Part shown: positions 1 through 9,000 of the stretch, one piece after another
Numbering within the stretch: the stretch's first letter is position 1
Layout: each line of letters starts with the position of its first letter
Assembly (NCBI GenBank): GCA_016711505.1
Contig: JADJSV010000007.1
Span: 121,190 to 185,189, forward strand
DNA from: Bacteroidota bacterium
GTDB lineage: Bacteria; Bacteroidota; Bacteroidia; AKYH767-A; 2013-40CM-41-45
DNA length: 64,000 nt
Direction: 5' to 3'
Made by a program: the position numbers and the translations under genes
The notes under the pieces: model-generated
The model's database searches: none
What the model saw: the letters and a program-made list of their open reading frames with translations, nothing else
Told to the model about the DNA's origin: nothing

Positions 1-105
1 TTACTCTTACTCTTAAACAAACTCACCACACTCACATTCTCCACTATGTAAGTTTGAGTGTGAAGTGTGTTCGTTCTGTAGAGTTTGTGAGTTAGTGTTT
101 TAGAG
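1..105. repeat. Short-period inverted repeat region
   Basis: Gene-free start of the window. It is built from short repeated words (actcac, actctta) on the left and their approximate complements (gagtgtg, gtgtgttcg, gtttgtgagt) from about position 50. Together they form an imperfect hairpin. This resembles the heptamer-based inverted repeats found between many genes of this window. The rest of the gap up to 272 shows nothing I can name. Confidence 0.5.
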
Positions 106-272
106 GAAGTAATTTCTTGGATGATTTAGTTTAAGTTTAGGTTTAAGATATAAGTCAAAAGACAACCACCCACCAATCACCCCTAATTCACCCTGAAATT
201 TGGCCTATTAGTCAAATTCCGGTATTGCGTGTTGATATTTCCGTTACTTTCATACTGAAAAATTCTCTCTCC

Positions 273-1283
273 ATGAAAGCACCATTACATTGTACTATTG
301 TCCTTTTGTTTGTTTCCGCTTTGGCCTTTGGTCAACGGACTGCGAATATTGCATTTTCCGGTGGTGTGACTAACTACACAGGTGATCTTGGAAATGAAAA
401 GATTTTTCCTTTTTCCTCAGCAAATTCCGGTGCCGCTATAACCTTGCGGAACTTTTTGAATAATCCAAAGAGATCGAAAAATCTTTATCCTTCCTTTGAT
501 GCTCAATTAAGATTAAGCTGGCATCGCTTACAGTACGATGAATCAACTCCCATCGGCGATAAGAAAGGTACTCAGTTAAGAAATTACCTGCGTGGTATAA
601 ATTTCAGAAATGATCTTTTCGGAACAGAAATGGATTTCACTTATAACGTTTATATAAACCGTTATGCTCCTCTTTCAAAACCACGGTTCAGCTTATTTGT
701 TTCTGCAGGCGTGGGTGTATTTTATGGTAAACCGGTTGCAGACCTCTTCAATGGTGATGTTGCAATGGAAAACAGATATTATTACTGGAAAGATGGTTCT
801 ATTCGTGACGTAAAAGAAAACGATAAACAAATCGGAAATGTGATCGAGAAAGATGGTAAATATGAAACAGATCTTCAGCAATGGATGACTGAAGGGCAAG
901 GCTACAATAAAGAAGCGAATTCACAACCACCATATAGTAACTGGAACATTGGTTTCCCTTTAGGTGGCGGAATCAGATACAGCTTCAACAAAAGCCTGAC
1001 ACTTTCTGCTGAATTGAACTGGTATTTATTTCTTTCAGATTATCTGGATGATGTTAGTGGACGATATGCCACTTACGAAGAACTAAAAGCTTCCTTCCCT
1101 GACGCAACTGAATACGAACTTGCGAAATACATTTCTGATCCTACCGGTTATGGTACGAACGGTGTAATTGGTCCTATCACAAGTATTCGTGGTAACCCGA
1201 CCCGGAAAGATTCTTTTACTTATCTCAGTCTTGAAATGGCTTATAAATTTACATGGCAGAAAAAAGGAATTTATGGACAGTAA
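273..1283 (+). CDS. DUF6089-type outer-membrane beta-barrel protein
   Basis: Probable outer-membrane barrel. I start it at the ATG at 273, because the next about 20 residues (MKAPLHCTIVLLFVSALAFG) form a clean signal peptide; the longer frame from a TTG at 225 adds an unlikely leader. The mature part alternates aromatic and polar residues as in a beta-barrel. Near residue 250 it has a YLDDVSGRY segment equivalent to the YIDDVSTTY segment of the DUF6089-like proteins at 16761-18564, and it ends in a strand rich in aromatic residues. It is therefore a distant paralogue of those two. Proteins of this type are often near type IX secretion or envelope genes, but their molecular role is not established. 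It converges on the OmpA-like gene, with a strong hairpin between them. Confidence 0.7.
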   Translation: MKAPLHCTIVLLFVSALAFGQRTANIAFSGGVTNYTGDLGNEKIFPFSSANSGAAITLRNFLNNPKRSKNLYPSFDAQLRLSWHRLQYDESTPIGDKKGTQLRNYLRGINFRNDLFGTEMDFTYNVYINRYAPLSKPRFSLFVSAGVGVFYGKPVADLFNGDVAMENRYYYWKDGSIRDVKENDKQIGNVIEKDGKYETDLQQWMTEGQGYNKEANSQPPYSNWNIGFPLGGGIRYSFNKSLTLSAELNWYLFLSDYLDDVSGRYATYEELKASFPDATEYELAKYISDPTGYGTNGVIGPITSIRGNPTRKDSFTYLSLEMAYKFTWQKKGIYGQ

Positions 1284-1289
1284 TTAACG

Positions 1290-1408
1290 TGTAAAAGTGA
1301 AAAACGAAAAGTGAAGAGTGAAAAGTGGTCGTCTGGAAAAAGTTTCCAAACGACCACTTTTCACTCTTCACTTTTCACTTTTCACTCTTCACTTTTCACT
1401 CTTCACTA
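1290..1408. terminator. Convergent-gene hairpin built from GTGAAAA heptamers
   Basis: A stem of 29 bases (1311-1339 with 1343-1371, one G:T-type mismatch) and a three-base loop lies between two convergent genes. The inner stem is gtggtcgtctgg; the outer arms are degenerate copies of the heptamer gtgaaaa / ttttcac, and the right arm carries extra copies to about 1408. Its place suggests a bidirectional terminator. The heptamer arms match the tract at 47651 and the short tract at 41103. Confidence 0.7.
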
Positions 1409-2437
1409 TTTATCCTGTATCCCCAGCACCTTCATCAACTCATCCAGCTTCGGCGAAAGTATAATTTCAGTTCGTCTGTTCTTTTTGCGCGCCTCAGCTG
1501 TATTTGCCGGATCGATCGGGAAATAAGGCCCTTTTCCACTAGCAACAATTCTGGTCGGATCAATAGATGCATCTTTTAAAAGAATTTTTGCAACTGCGGT
1601 TGCACGTAATACACTCAGCTCCCAGTTGTCTTTCGCTCCACTTGCTAAAACTCCGTTGATCGGAACATTATCAGTATGTCCTTCTACAACGATACTGATA
1701 TCCTTCTTTGTTCCTAAAAGTTTCGCCAGATCTTTTAAAGCATCTGTTCCTGCTTTCTCGACGTTGGTACTTCCGGAAGCAAATAAGAGGCGTTCTTCCA
1801 TTGATACGTATACCTGGCCATTCTTTCTGTAGACTGATAATCCATTATTTTCATAGCCAAGCAAAGCATCACTTACTGCTTTCTTCAAACTATTCACAGT
1901 ACTATCAGTTCTGTTTAAGATTCCTTCCAGTTCGTCAACTCTTGCTTGCTTTTCTTTTATTCCTGTACGTAATTCAGCAAGATTTTTTTCCCTCTCATTC
2001 AATGCAAGAGAATCTTTTTTCATACGATCTTCTCTGCGTTGTAATTCATCGCGGGTAGAATTCAATTCTCCAATAAGCTTGCGGGTTTCTTCAGTATTTC
2101 CGGCTAAAAGTTTTTCATTGTTGAATAAAAGTTTGTCGTACGATTTATTCAATTCACCATACAAAGAAGTTAACCGATGATAGGCATTCCCCATATCGGT
2201 TGTATCTTTTACAAGCTGAACGAGATTTTTCTGCATCTCAGCACCGGAAACTTTCATCTCCGTATTTTCTGTTACTAATTGTTGATTGTCTGTCCGGAGT
2301 TTTTTATTTTCGTCCTGACATGTTTGTTCTTTTCTCTGCAGATCTTCAAATTTTTTGGCCGGAATACATGAATAGATTCCGGTAATCATCAGACTGAATG
2401 CAAGAAAACCTGCGTATTTGCTCATTATTTTTTTCAT
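1406..2437 (-). CDS. OmpA-family lipoprotein with coiled coil
   Basis: An envelope protein that should anchor the outer membrane to peptidoglycan. The N-terminus is a lipoprotein signal with a lipobox ending in GIYSC (Cys24). Residues about 30-195 are a heptad-rich coiled coil (many K, E, L, Q). Residues about 215-335 form an OmpA/MotB C-terminal domain: LLFASGSTNVEKAG, then the binding signature VEGHTDNVPI, then LSVLRATAV and the final NRRTEIIL strand. The length of 343 residues fits OmpA/MotB-like lipoproteins of Bacteroidota. The start is the first ATG; a second ATG four codons on would also work. It is monocistronic, divergent from the gene at 2598. Confidence 0.88.
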   Translation of the reverse strand: MKKIMSKYAGFLAFSLMITGIYSCIPAKKFEDLQRKEQTCQDENKKLRTDNQQLVTENTEMKVSGAEMQKNLVQLVKDTTDMGNAYHRLTSLYGELNKSYDKLLFNNEKLLAGNTEETRKLIGELNSTRDELQRREDRMKKDSLALNEREKNLAELRTGIKEKQARVDELEGILNRTDSTVNSLKKAVSDALLGYENNGLSVYRKNGQVYVSMEERLLFASGSTNVEKAGTDALKDLAKLLGTKKDISIVVEGHTDNVPINGVLASGAKDNWELSVLRATAVAKILLKDASIDPTRIVASGKGPYFPIDPANTAEARKKNRRTEIILSPKLDELMKVLGIQDK

Positions 2438-2597
2438 TAGGACTTATATTAGATGTTGTACTGTTCGTTTTTGCTAAGTTACCATTAATAAAAGGGTGCA
2501 AAAACTCATTCAGTTGAGAATTTTCAACAATTTATAGAACATTATTCTCAAAAGTTCGTTTTTATATATGGCTTTCATCCTCTAAATCAAAGCAGTT

Positions 2598-3308
2598 ATG
2601 GAATTTCTTAATAAGAACTGGATCACTGAAAATCGAATCGATTTTGAATATAAGAAATACATGCTCCTGGCATACTTGCAGCATGTGTCCGAGAATTTCA
2701 CAGATAAAAGACTTTATCCATATCTGAGTGATCTGGTAGAGCATTATCGAAATTTGAAAGTGCTTCAGGAAAACAAGCATCAGTTGTACAATATGTTTCC
2801 GGAACGACTGTTAGGTACCGATCTTGAACATTTCAATCTGATCTATGAGAAAATGGTGGGCGATGATGCAATTATGTCAGAGATCGAAAGTATTCTGGAT
2901 TTCTCCATTCCGAAAATGGAAGATTATTTACGGGAAGGAAAAAAGATCTATGATTTTATCGAAGACAGAATGAAAATTTATCCTGTCGGTTTGATGCCTT
3001 TGAATTCTGAATTTGGTTATGTCTTCCTGAAAGAAGTACATTCTACAGAAACAAAAGTCTATGAATATCAGGTTACCATTTTCGAAAATCCATCCGAGAA
3101 ATTCAGAGGAGTTCACTTTTCATTTTTGACAGTTTATGAAAAGTCTATTATGAATACTTTCGAAGCAATAAAGTCTGATCTCATCTCGTTCAATAAAAAG
3201 TTTCCGAACCCGGCAACATTTGTAATCGAAACGGAACTTTCAATACCATTCGAAGAAACTTTTCTTCCTTTAGCTAAAAGGACATTGGTAAAAAGACTGG
3301 CGAGTTAA
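2598..3308 (+). CDS. Conserved hypothetical protein
   Basis: I do not recognise a domain. The 236-residue product has no signal peptide or membrane segment, so it is probably cytoplasmic. The first half is helical and rich in charged and aromatic residues (for example FEYKKYMLLAYLQHV, then LYPYLSDLVEHYRNL). The second half looks like alternating strands (YVFLKEVHSTETKVYEYQVT, HFSFLTVYEKS). The ATG at 2598 is the first in frame and follows an A-rich leader. It ends a few bases from the convergent phospholipase D gene. It resembles short Bacteroidota-restricted hypothetical proteins, but that is an impression only. Confidence 0.75.
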   Translation: MEFLNKNWITENRIDFEYKKYMLLAYLQHVSENFTDKRLYPYLSDLVEHYRNLKVLQENKHQLYNMFPERLLGTDLEHFNLIYEKMVGDDAIMSEIESILDFSIPKMEDYLREGKKIYDFIEDRMKIYPVGLMPLNSEFGYVFLKEVHSTETKVYEYQVTIFENPSEKFRGVHFSFLTVYEKSIMNTFEAIKSDLISFNKKFPNPATFVIETELSIPFEETFLPLAKRTLVKRLAS

Positions 3309-3313
3309 AATTT

Positions 3314-4516
3314 TCAGAAATCCTTTTCGTGTTTGCCTGCAAGAACAACAGAAAGGACAAACATAATTTTCACAAACCGATAAGCTGCCCATGATTTAAA
3401 ACGGGTAAAAATATTTCTTCTTAATAACATTGCTTTTAGTGTGATCTCAGTGCTTTCGTTCGCAAGTATGTGTCGGATATGGGCTCCCAGACTTTCTGAA
3501 AACCGGGAATTATTTATATCCAGATTCAATTCGATGTTGCTATACGTGCTCAGATTATTCAGATCATAAGAACCGATGGATGTCCACTTTTCATCTCTTA
3601 TCAATACTTTTCCATGAACGTTGGAAGGTTTATATTCATAAACACGAATTCCATTCGTTGTAAGCCAGCTATAAAGATAGCGTCTTGCATTTACCATGAT
3701 ACCGACATCAGATTTTTCAGCTACCAGAACACACACATCAACACCTTTTCGAACAGCATTCCGAAGAAGTCTGCGTGTTCGTCCACCCGGAAGAAAGTAT
3801 CCGCCAACAATGAGCAAAGATTTTTCCGCATGTCTGATCGCCTGACGGTAGGAAATTGCAATTTCATTCTGATTGCGAATAAAATCATTTCTTCTTACTC
3901 TTACTGATACAGAATAATCAGATTTTTCAGGAAGATTTTCAATGCCCTTTTTCTTTGGAAAGCTGACCGATTTCCATCTCTTGCGACAGATCATCTCGAG
4001 TCTCAAACTGATTCTCCCTTTGACTATAACAGCAAAGTCGAGCCAGGCCGGCATCTTTGATGTACCTGCATAATGATCAGAAATATTTATACCACCTACA
4101 ACCGATATGGAACTGTCTACAACAAGAACCTTCCTGTGTAGCCGCCTGGATATGTGAAAGCGACCACTTGAAAATATTTCGCCATACCGTTTTATGTTGA
4201 TGCCGGCATTTTCCAGAGTTTTCTGAAAGGCCGCACCCATTCCTTGCGACCCATATGCATCAATGAGGATGTAAATTTTTACACCTCTGTTTGCAGCACT
4301 GATCAGTGCATCACCAATTTTTTTTCCTGTCTTGTCATCATTGAAAATATAGGTTTGCAGGTGAATCTCCTCTGCAGCGGAATTGATGATCTGTACCAGA
4401 TTATCATAATACTCTTTCCCACTCTGAACCCATTCAATTGAATGATTGGGTGTATACGGCTTATTAAAATTTCTCCGGATCGATCGGCTTTTCATATAGT
4501 GATTAAGATACCCCAA
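3314..4516 (-). CDS. Phospholipase D-like / cardiolipin synthase-like protein
   Basis: A phosphatidyltransferase of the phospholipase D superfamily, most like cardiolipin synthase. Both HKD motifs are complete: HRKVLVVD at about residues 127-134, followed by SSISVVGGINISD, and HGKVLIRD at about 301-308, followed by EKWTSIGSYDLNN. The order and spacing are those of ClsA/ClsB-type enzymes, which join two phosphatidylglycerols to cardiolipin. No long N-terminal membrane segment is present, as in ClsB-like members; a hydrophobic stretch (FVKIMFVLSVVLA) lies at the C-terminus. The substrate is inferred from the family. The gene is divergent from the DUF1844 gene. Confidence 0.87.
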   Translation of the reverse strand: MGYLNHYMKSRSIRRNFNKPYTPNHSIEWVQSGKEYYDNLVQIINSAAEEIHLQTYIFNDDKTGKKIGDALISAANRGVKIYILIDAYGSQGMGAAFQKTLENAGINIKRYGEIFSSGRFHISRRLHRKVLVVDSSISVVGGINISDHYAGTSKMPAWLDFAVIVKGRISLRLEMICRKRWKSVSFPKKKGIENLPEKSDYSVSVRVRRNDFIRNQNEIAISYRQAIRHAEKSLLIVGGYFLPGGRTRRLLRNAVRKGVDVCVLVAEKSDVGIMVNARRYLYSWLTTNGIRVYEYKPSNVHGKVLIRDEKWTSIGSYDLNNLSTYSNIELNLDINNSRFSESLGAHIRHILANESTEITLKAMLLRRNIFTRFKSWAAYRFVKIMFVLSVVLAGKHEKDF

Positions 4517-4676
4517 AGGTAGACTAACAAATGCATATTAATGAAAATCATACCCGCTTTCCGCCGTATTAGTTTTGATTGAATCGTATAGTTCCAAAAG
4601 AAATTCAACAATTTGATTCTAACATGAAAAGGCCCTTTTTAAGCCATAAATAAATTTTTTAACTTCAAAAAAATAC

Positions 4677-4684
4677 TACATTTG
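4677..4684 (+). promoter_or_regulatory. Bacteroidota-type -7 box (TACATTTG)
   Basis: TACATTTG matches the Bacteroidota -7 consensus TAnnTTTG and lies 23 bases before the ATG of the DUF1844 gene. The sequence about 20 bases upstream is T-rich but has no clear TTTG -33 box. It is likely the promoter of the 4708-5931 pair. Confidence 0.55.
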
Positions 4685-4707
4685 TATGGTTTTCACCCCA
4701 AATTATT

Positions 4708-4977
4708 ATGCAAAACGAAGATCAGCTATTCACTCAGCTACTCTCTATTTTCTACTCATCAGCAATGGTTGCTCTGGGCAAATTAAAGAATCCTTCAACA
4801 GATCAAATTGAACGGAATCTCGATCAGGCACAGAATTCAATAGAAATGCTCGAAGTCATCAAAAATAAAACCGCAGGTAATCTTTCACCGCAACAATCCA
4901 GGATGCTTGAGAGTATACTGACTGATCTAAGATTGAACTTCGTAGACGAAAAAAAGAAAGATACTTTACCTCAATAA
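4708..4977 (+). CDS. DUF1844 domain protein
   Basis: A small cytoplasmic protein of 89 residues that fills the whole DUF1844 domain: LFTQLLSIFYSSAMVALGKL, then a linker with NPSTDQ, then a helix with IEMLEVIKNKTAGNLS, and a final helix with LESILTDLRLNFVD. This family is widespread in bacteria; its function is unknown. Twenty-one bases separate it from the next gene in the same direction, so the two are probably co-transcribed from the TACATTTG promoter. The start codon is the only ATG before the conserved FTQLL segment. Confidence 0.85.
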   Translation: MQNEDQLFTQLLSIFYSSAMVALGKLKNPSTDQIERNLDQAQNSIEMLEVIKNKTAGNLSPQQSRMLESILTDLRLNFVDEKKKDTLPQ

Positions 4978-4998
4978 AGCCACACGAACTACCATACT

Positions 4999-5931
4999 AT
5001 GGATTCACAAGAGATTAATAAAGCAGATTACCAGGAACAAGGCCCGAAAAAGGGAATTGTAATTATTGTTATCACAATTTTATTGGGAACAAATGGTCTT
5101 TTGCTTTGGCAATTTTTTGATAAAAAGAACCACCTGGATCAGGCGAATCAGACGATCGTTACTACAACGGCTGAAAAGGATGCTTTGCAAGTACAGTTGA
5201 ATCAATTCAAAGTTGAATTTGAAAAACTGAAAACCGATAATTCAACACTTCAGAATCAGCTTACTGAAAAGGATGAACAGATCAAAGCAAAGGTTGCTGA
5301 AATTCAAAAACTCATTCTTCTTGGTGGCCCTGCTCAGATCGCCCGCGCGAAAGCGGAGTTGGCTAAGTTGAAGGAAATGAATGATGTTTATACTGTTCAA
5401 ATAGATTCAATCAATAAAGTAAATGCACAGTTGCTGGCAGCGAATGATTCTCTGAATACAAATCTCTCTCAGGAACGTTCTAAGAATAATAGCTTGTTGT
5501 CAGAAAACGATCGGTTATTCAGTAAAGTTTCTGCAGGCTCTGTCTTGAAAGCAATGAATGTGAAAACGGAAGGATTTCGTTTTAAAAGTAATGGCGATGA
5601 AGTTTTAACCAATAAAGCCAAGCAAGTACAAAAATTCAGAACAAAATTTGTTCTCGCAGAAAATAGAGTTATCGACAACGGCGCAATTGATATTTATGTT
5701 AGAGTTTTAGGACCGGATGGAGATGTGATGAAGTCAACCAATAAAGAAAGTTTCAAAACGGCAAGTGGTGATCTCATCTACACTATAAAACAAACTGTCG
5801 AATACACTAATTCAGATACACCTGTTGATATATCTTTTGGTAAAGGTGGTTCTTTTGAAAAAGGAAAATATAATGTTGAGATCTATCATGCCGGTGCTGT
5901 TATAGGCAAATCTGTGATTGAACTTAAGTAG
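4999..5931 (+). CDS. Membrane-anchored coiled-coil protein, hypothetical
   Basis: One N-terminal transmembrane segment (about residues 19-43, GIVIIVITILLGTNGLLLWQ) is followed by a long coiled coil to about residue 180 (EKDALQVQLNQFKVEFEKLK and later SLNTNLSQERSKNNSLLSEN). The C-terminal about 120 residues look like a beta-rich domain (FVLAENRVIDNGAIDIYVRV, then a glycine-rich strand ending in VIELK). The topology should put most of the protein in the periplasm. I know no function. It follows the DUF1844 gene by 21 bases and ends before a hairpin shared with the convergent gene. Confidence 0.75.
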   Translation: MDSQEINKADYQEQGPKKGIVIIVITILLGTNGLLLWQFFDKKNHLDQANQTIVTTTAEKDALQVQLNQFKVEFEKLKTDNSTLQNQLTEKDEQIKAKVAEIQKLILLGGPAQIARAKAELAKLKEMNDVYTVQIDSINKVNAQLLAANDSLNTNLSQERSKNNSLLSENDRLFSKVSAGSVLKAMNVKTEGFRFKSNGDEVLTNKAKQVQKFRTKFVLAENRVIDNGAIDIYVRVLGPDGDVMKSTNKESFKTASGDLIYTIKQTVEYTNSDTPVDISFGKGGSFEKGKYNVEIYHAGAVIGKSVIELK

Positions 5932-5944
5932 TTTTTTGAACATT

Positions 5945-6037
5945 AAGCTCACTAAAATTTGTCACAAGATGACCTATGAAAAAAGCATCACTTGTGATCT
6001 TGTGCTAAAAACTTAGTGATCTTAGTGTTTTATTTTT
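5945..6037 (+). terminator. Inverted repeat of cactaag/cacaaga words with T-run
   Basis: Left arm ctcactaaaatttgtcacaa pairs imperfectly with right arm words cttgtgatcttgtg and cttagtgatcttagtg. A T-rich run follows (gttttatttttttc). It lies between convergent genes, so a terminator for the plus-strand gene is likely. The arms consist of repeated short words, like the other intergenic inverted repeats here. Confidence 0.55.
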
Positions 6038-6091
6038 TTCTATCTCTTAAAATAGTATTTCAGCAACTTTTTTTGATAAAAAAATATTAAA

Positions 6092-9000
6092 CTAGAAAAA
6101 AGCCCTGAACTGAACTCCGCCTGTATGTACAGTCTCGGAATCCTGCAACTTACGTCCTTCATAATTAAGACTCAATTGCATATACGAGCTTATATTTCTC
6201 TGCACTGAAAGATTCCATATAAAATTTTCACCGGGTTTAAATCCTTCAAGCATTTCATAGGCAAGCAAACTTGATTGAAGAGCATTGAACTTTACTTTTA
6301 CATAGCTGATCTTTCCTGTTATCGTTCCGGAATTAACTGTAGTATATTTCGATTCCAGATTTAATTTGTTTAGAAAAGCTCTCTCTTTTTCTTCGCCAAT
6401 AGTATTTCTTTTTTCACTGTACCGATATGAGAAAGAAAGCCGAAGAGAATTTCCTTGTTGGAATGATAATTTTGGTTCAAAAGCATTTGAGAAAATGTGA
6501 TAATCTCTGGTAGAAAAGAAATCTGATGTATTTACTTTCTCGCCGTTTTCGTAATTGTTGCTTAATAAAAATTCACGGTTGAGATTCCATCTGATGTTGA
6601 AAATGCGATTTCTGTTCAAGCGCGATTCAAAGCCATTACTCAATAATGCCTTATTTCGGATTTCCTGAATCGTAAAATCAAATCCGTAAACGGGACTGTT
6701 CCTGTTATAGTAAATTGTATTTCTGAAACTGGAATTGTTTGCAATCAGAGAAGTGTCAGTTAATTTTAAAGAGAAAGGATTCAGAGAAGACAGCAATGTT
6801 TCATCTTTTGTCTTTTTATCAAAACTCACGGATAACTGATCTGTAAAACGAAAAATGAATTTTTCTTTACCCTGAAACGAACTTGATTTTCCTGATGGTG
6901 TTATAGTCAATACTTCACTGAACCGATTGCTTCTGGTGATCACATATTCGTTGGTGGGTACAAATACTCTGATGAATTTTGCATCACTTTGAAATGCTGC
7001 CGGCGCAAATTCATCCAGATCTTTGACTCCGTTCCCATTGTAATCTTCCAGATAAGCATACACTCCCTGGCCTGCCGGAACTTCAAGATAATAGTAATCT
7101 TGTTTTCTTTCCTGGCCTGTACCAACTTCATAATAAGTAGTTGCAGTAAGTACGCCTTTGAATAAACTCACAAAGTGATCAATTCTGTTCAGCAAAGTTT
7201 TTGTTGGTTCAATTTGAACTAATGCAGAATCGGCGGAGGAGAGTTTACGGTATGTTGTTGTTGTTCTTACTGTATGCTTTTGATTTGTTGAGAAATCTGT
7301 TGTCAGTGAAAGTTCTTGCGCTAAAGTTGAATTTCTGAAACCTTCACCAACAGGAAGCTGATCCGTTCTCTGTTTGGCTACTAAAGTTGCTTTTGCCTTT
7401 GTGCTGTCCAATGTATTTAGAAAAGCCTGTATCTCATTAAAGGAATAACTCGAAGCTGAAAGAGTGTCGCTGTTCTTCAGAAGAAATCTGTTGCGCTCTC
7501 CACTCTCACGCACTCCTAATCTCAATTTCCACACAGGTCTGGAAAGCTCTGTTGTATGTCGGATGAAATTAGTTTTCGTCAACAAACCGGTTGTATTCAG
7601 CAAACTTGCATCAGAGATAAGATCAAATTTTTTCCATGTAGCCTTTGTTGATTCTGAATGCATCAGACCATTGTAGGCACTGCCTTTTAAGTAAGTTTTG
7701 ATCTGGTAAGTCACACTCAATGCTTCCGGTTTTGAGAGTGTGGTCTGAAGTGAGCCAATATTTTCATCGTTGTAGATCGATGAAGTGCCGAGATTCCAGT
7801 CACGTTCAAATTCAACATTTCTATATCGGTCAATAGGCTTAAAGTTCTTACTTGTGTACTCATAATTTAATGCACTGTTGAGTCGCCAGCCTTTCAATGT
7901 GTCCTGACTTAGTTGAATTAAATTTTTGTAAATAATTTTCGCAGCATACCCGGCATCGTTCTTTTTGTCGAGTGTTGAGAATAGATTCACGTCATAGTTG
8001 CTCAGTGCGCCCTCAAACAGAACGCTGTTTTTTGAATTCAATATTATTTCACCCCCGGCAGTAACCATCTGTTGTTTCTTGGGAGTAACCAATAAAGCAA
8101 CCGGTGCATAATTACCCTGAGGAATTCCATTAACAGGCTCCACCCATTTGAAGACTCTGCCATTGGCTGAATTGGAAGTTTGAATATAATTTCCTCTGAA
8201 ATTTCCAACTTCGCTGAAGTTCACCTGCCAGTAAGCACTATCAGCACTGGTAGAATATTTGAAAATTGAATATGTTCCTGATCCTGTAATTGTATCGATC
8301 TTCTGATAAAGAACAACACTGCTATTGAACTCGACACTATCAGCAGTGGGATAAAATGCATTCTGAATACTATCGCCAACTGAGGCAAGAAGTGATTTCT
8401 TAGCACTGTCAAGTTCAATATTCAATGCCTGATTTTTACTATCCTGTTCTGAGTATATATTGAGATGCAATTTCAATTTTCGACTTTCATAATCTGAATT
8501 GAATGTTATCAGTGATCTTGCATAATTTTTGTCCGAGTATTCAAATTCAATCACAACTCTCGAATCTTTTGTAATAATTCTCTTGGTTGTAAATGTAAGT
8601 TCTGCAGTATTGTAATCTATTGTATAATCATTTTGCAATCCTCTTTGTAAAAGTTGTCCATCGAGATAAATTTTTTCTGTCCCTGCTAAAATGATAATGA
8701 ATGTTTCACCATTGCTTCCTATCAATCTGTATGGACCTTGATTTCCTTCTGATGTAGCAATTGTATTTCTTGCAAGTTTACCTTTGCTCACTGCAAGCCC
8801 GCCACCGATTTTAACGAGTTGGTTTTTTGTTGTGTCGATATCAATGATGGAAGAAAATGCTGCACCTTGTCCCTTCTTGTAATAATTCATGAAGTAGCCG
8901 GTTGGTTTCTTCAATTCAAAATCACCGGCGATAAGTTTATTTTTTGCATTCGAGATCTGAATAAAAACTTTATCGAAATCCTGTAGTTGCTGAGTATTTC

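Noticed and set aside
1311..1579. ORFs rich in HFSLFTFHSSL
   Set aside because: They are read from the ttttcac heptamer repeats and have no independent support. The same applies to 47587-47853.
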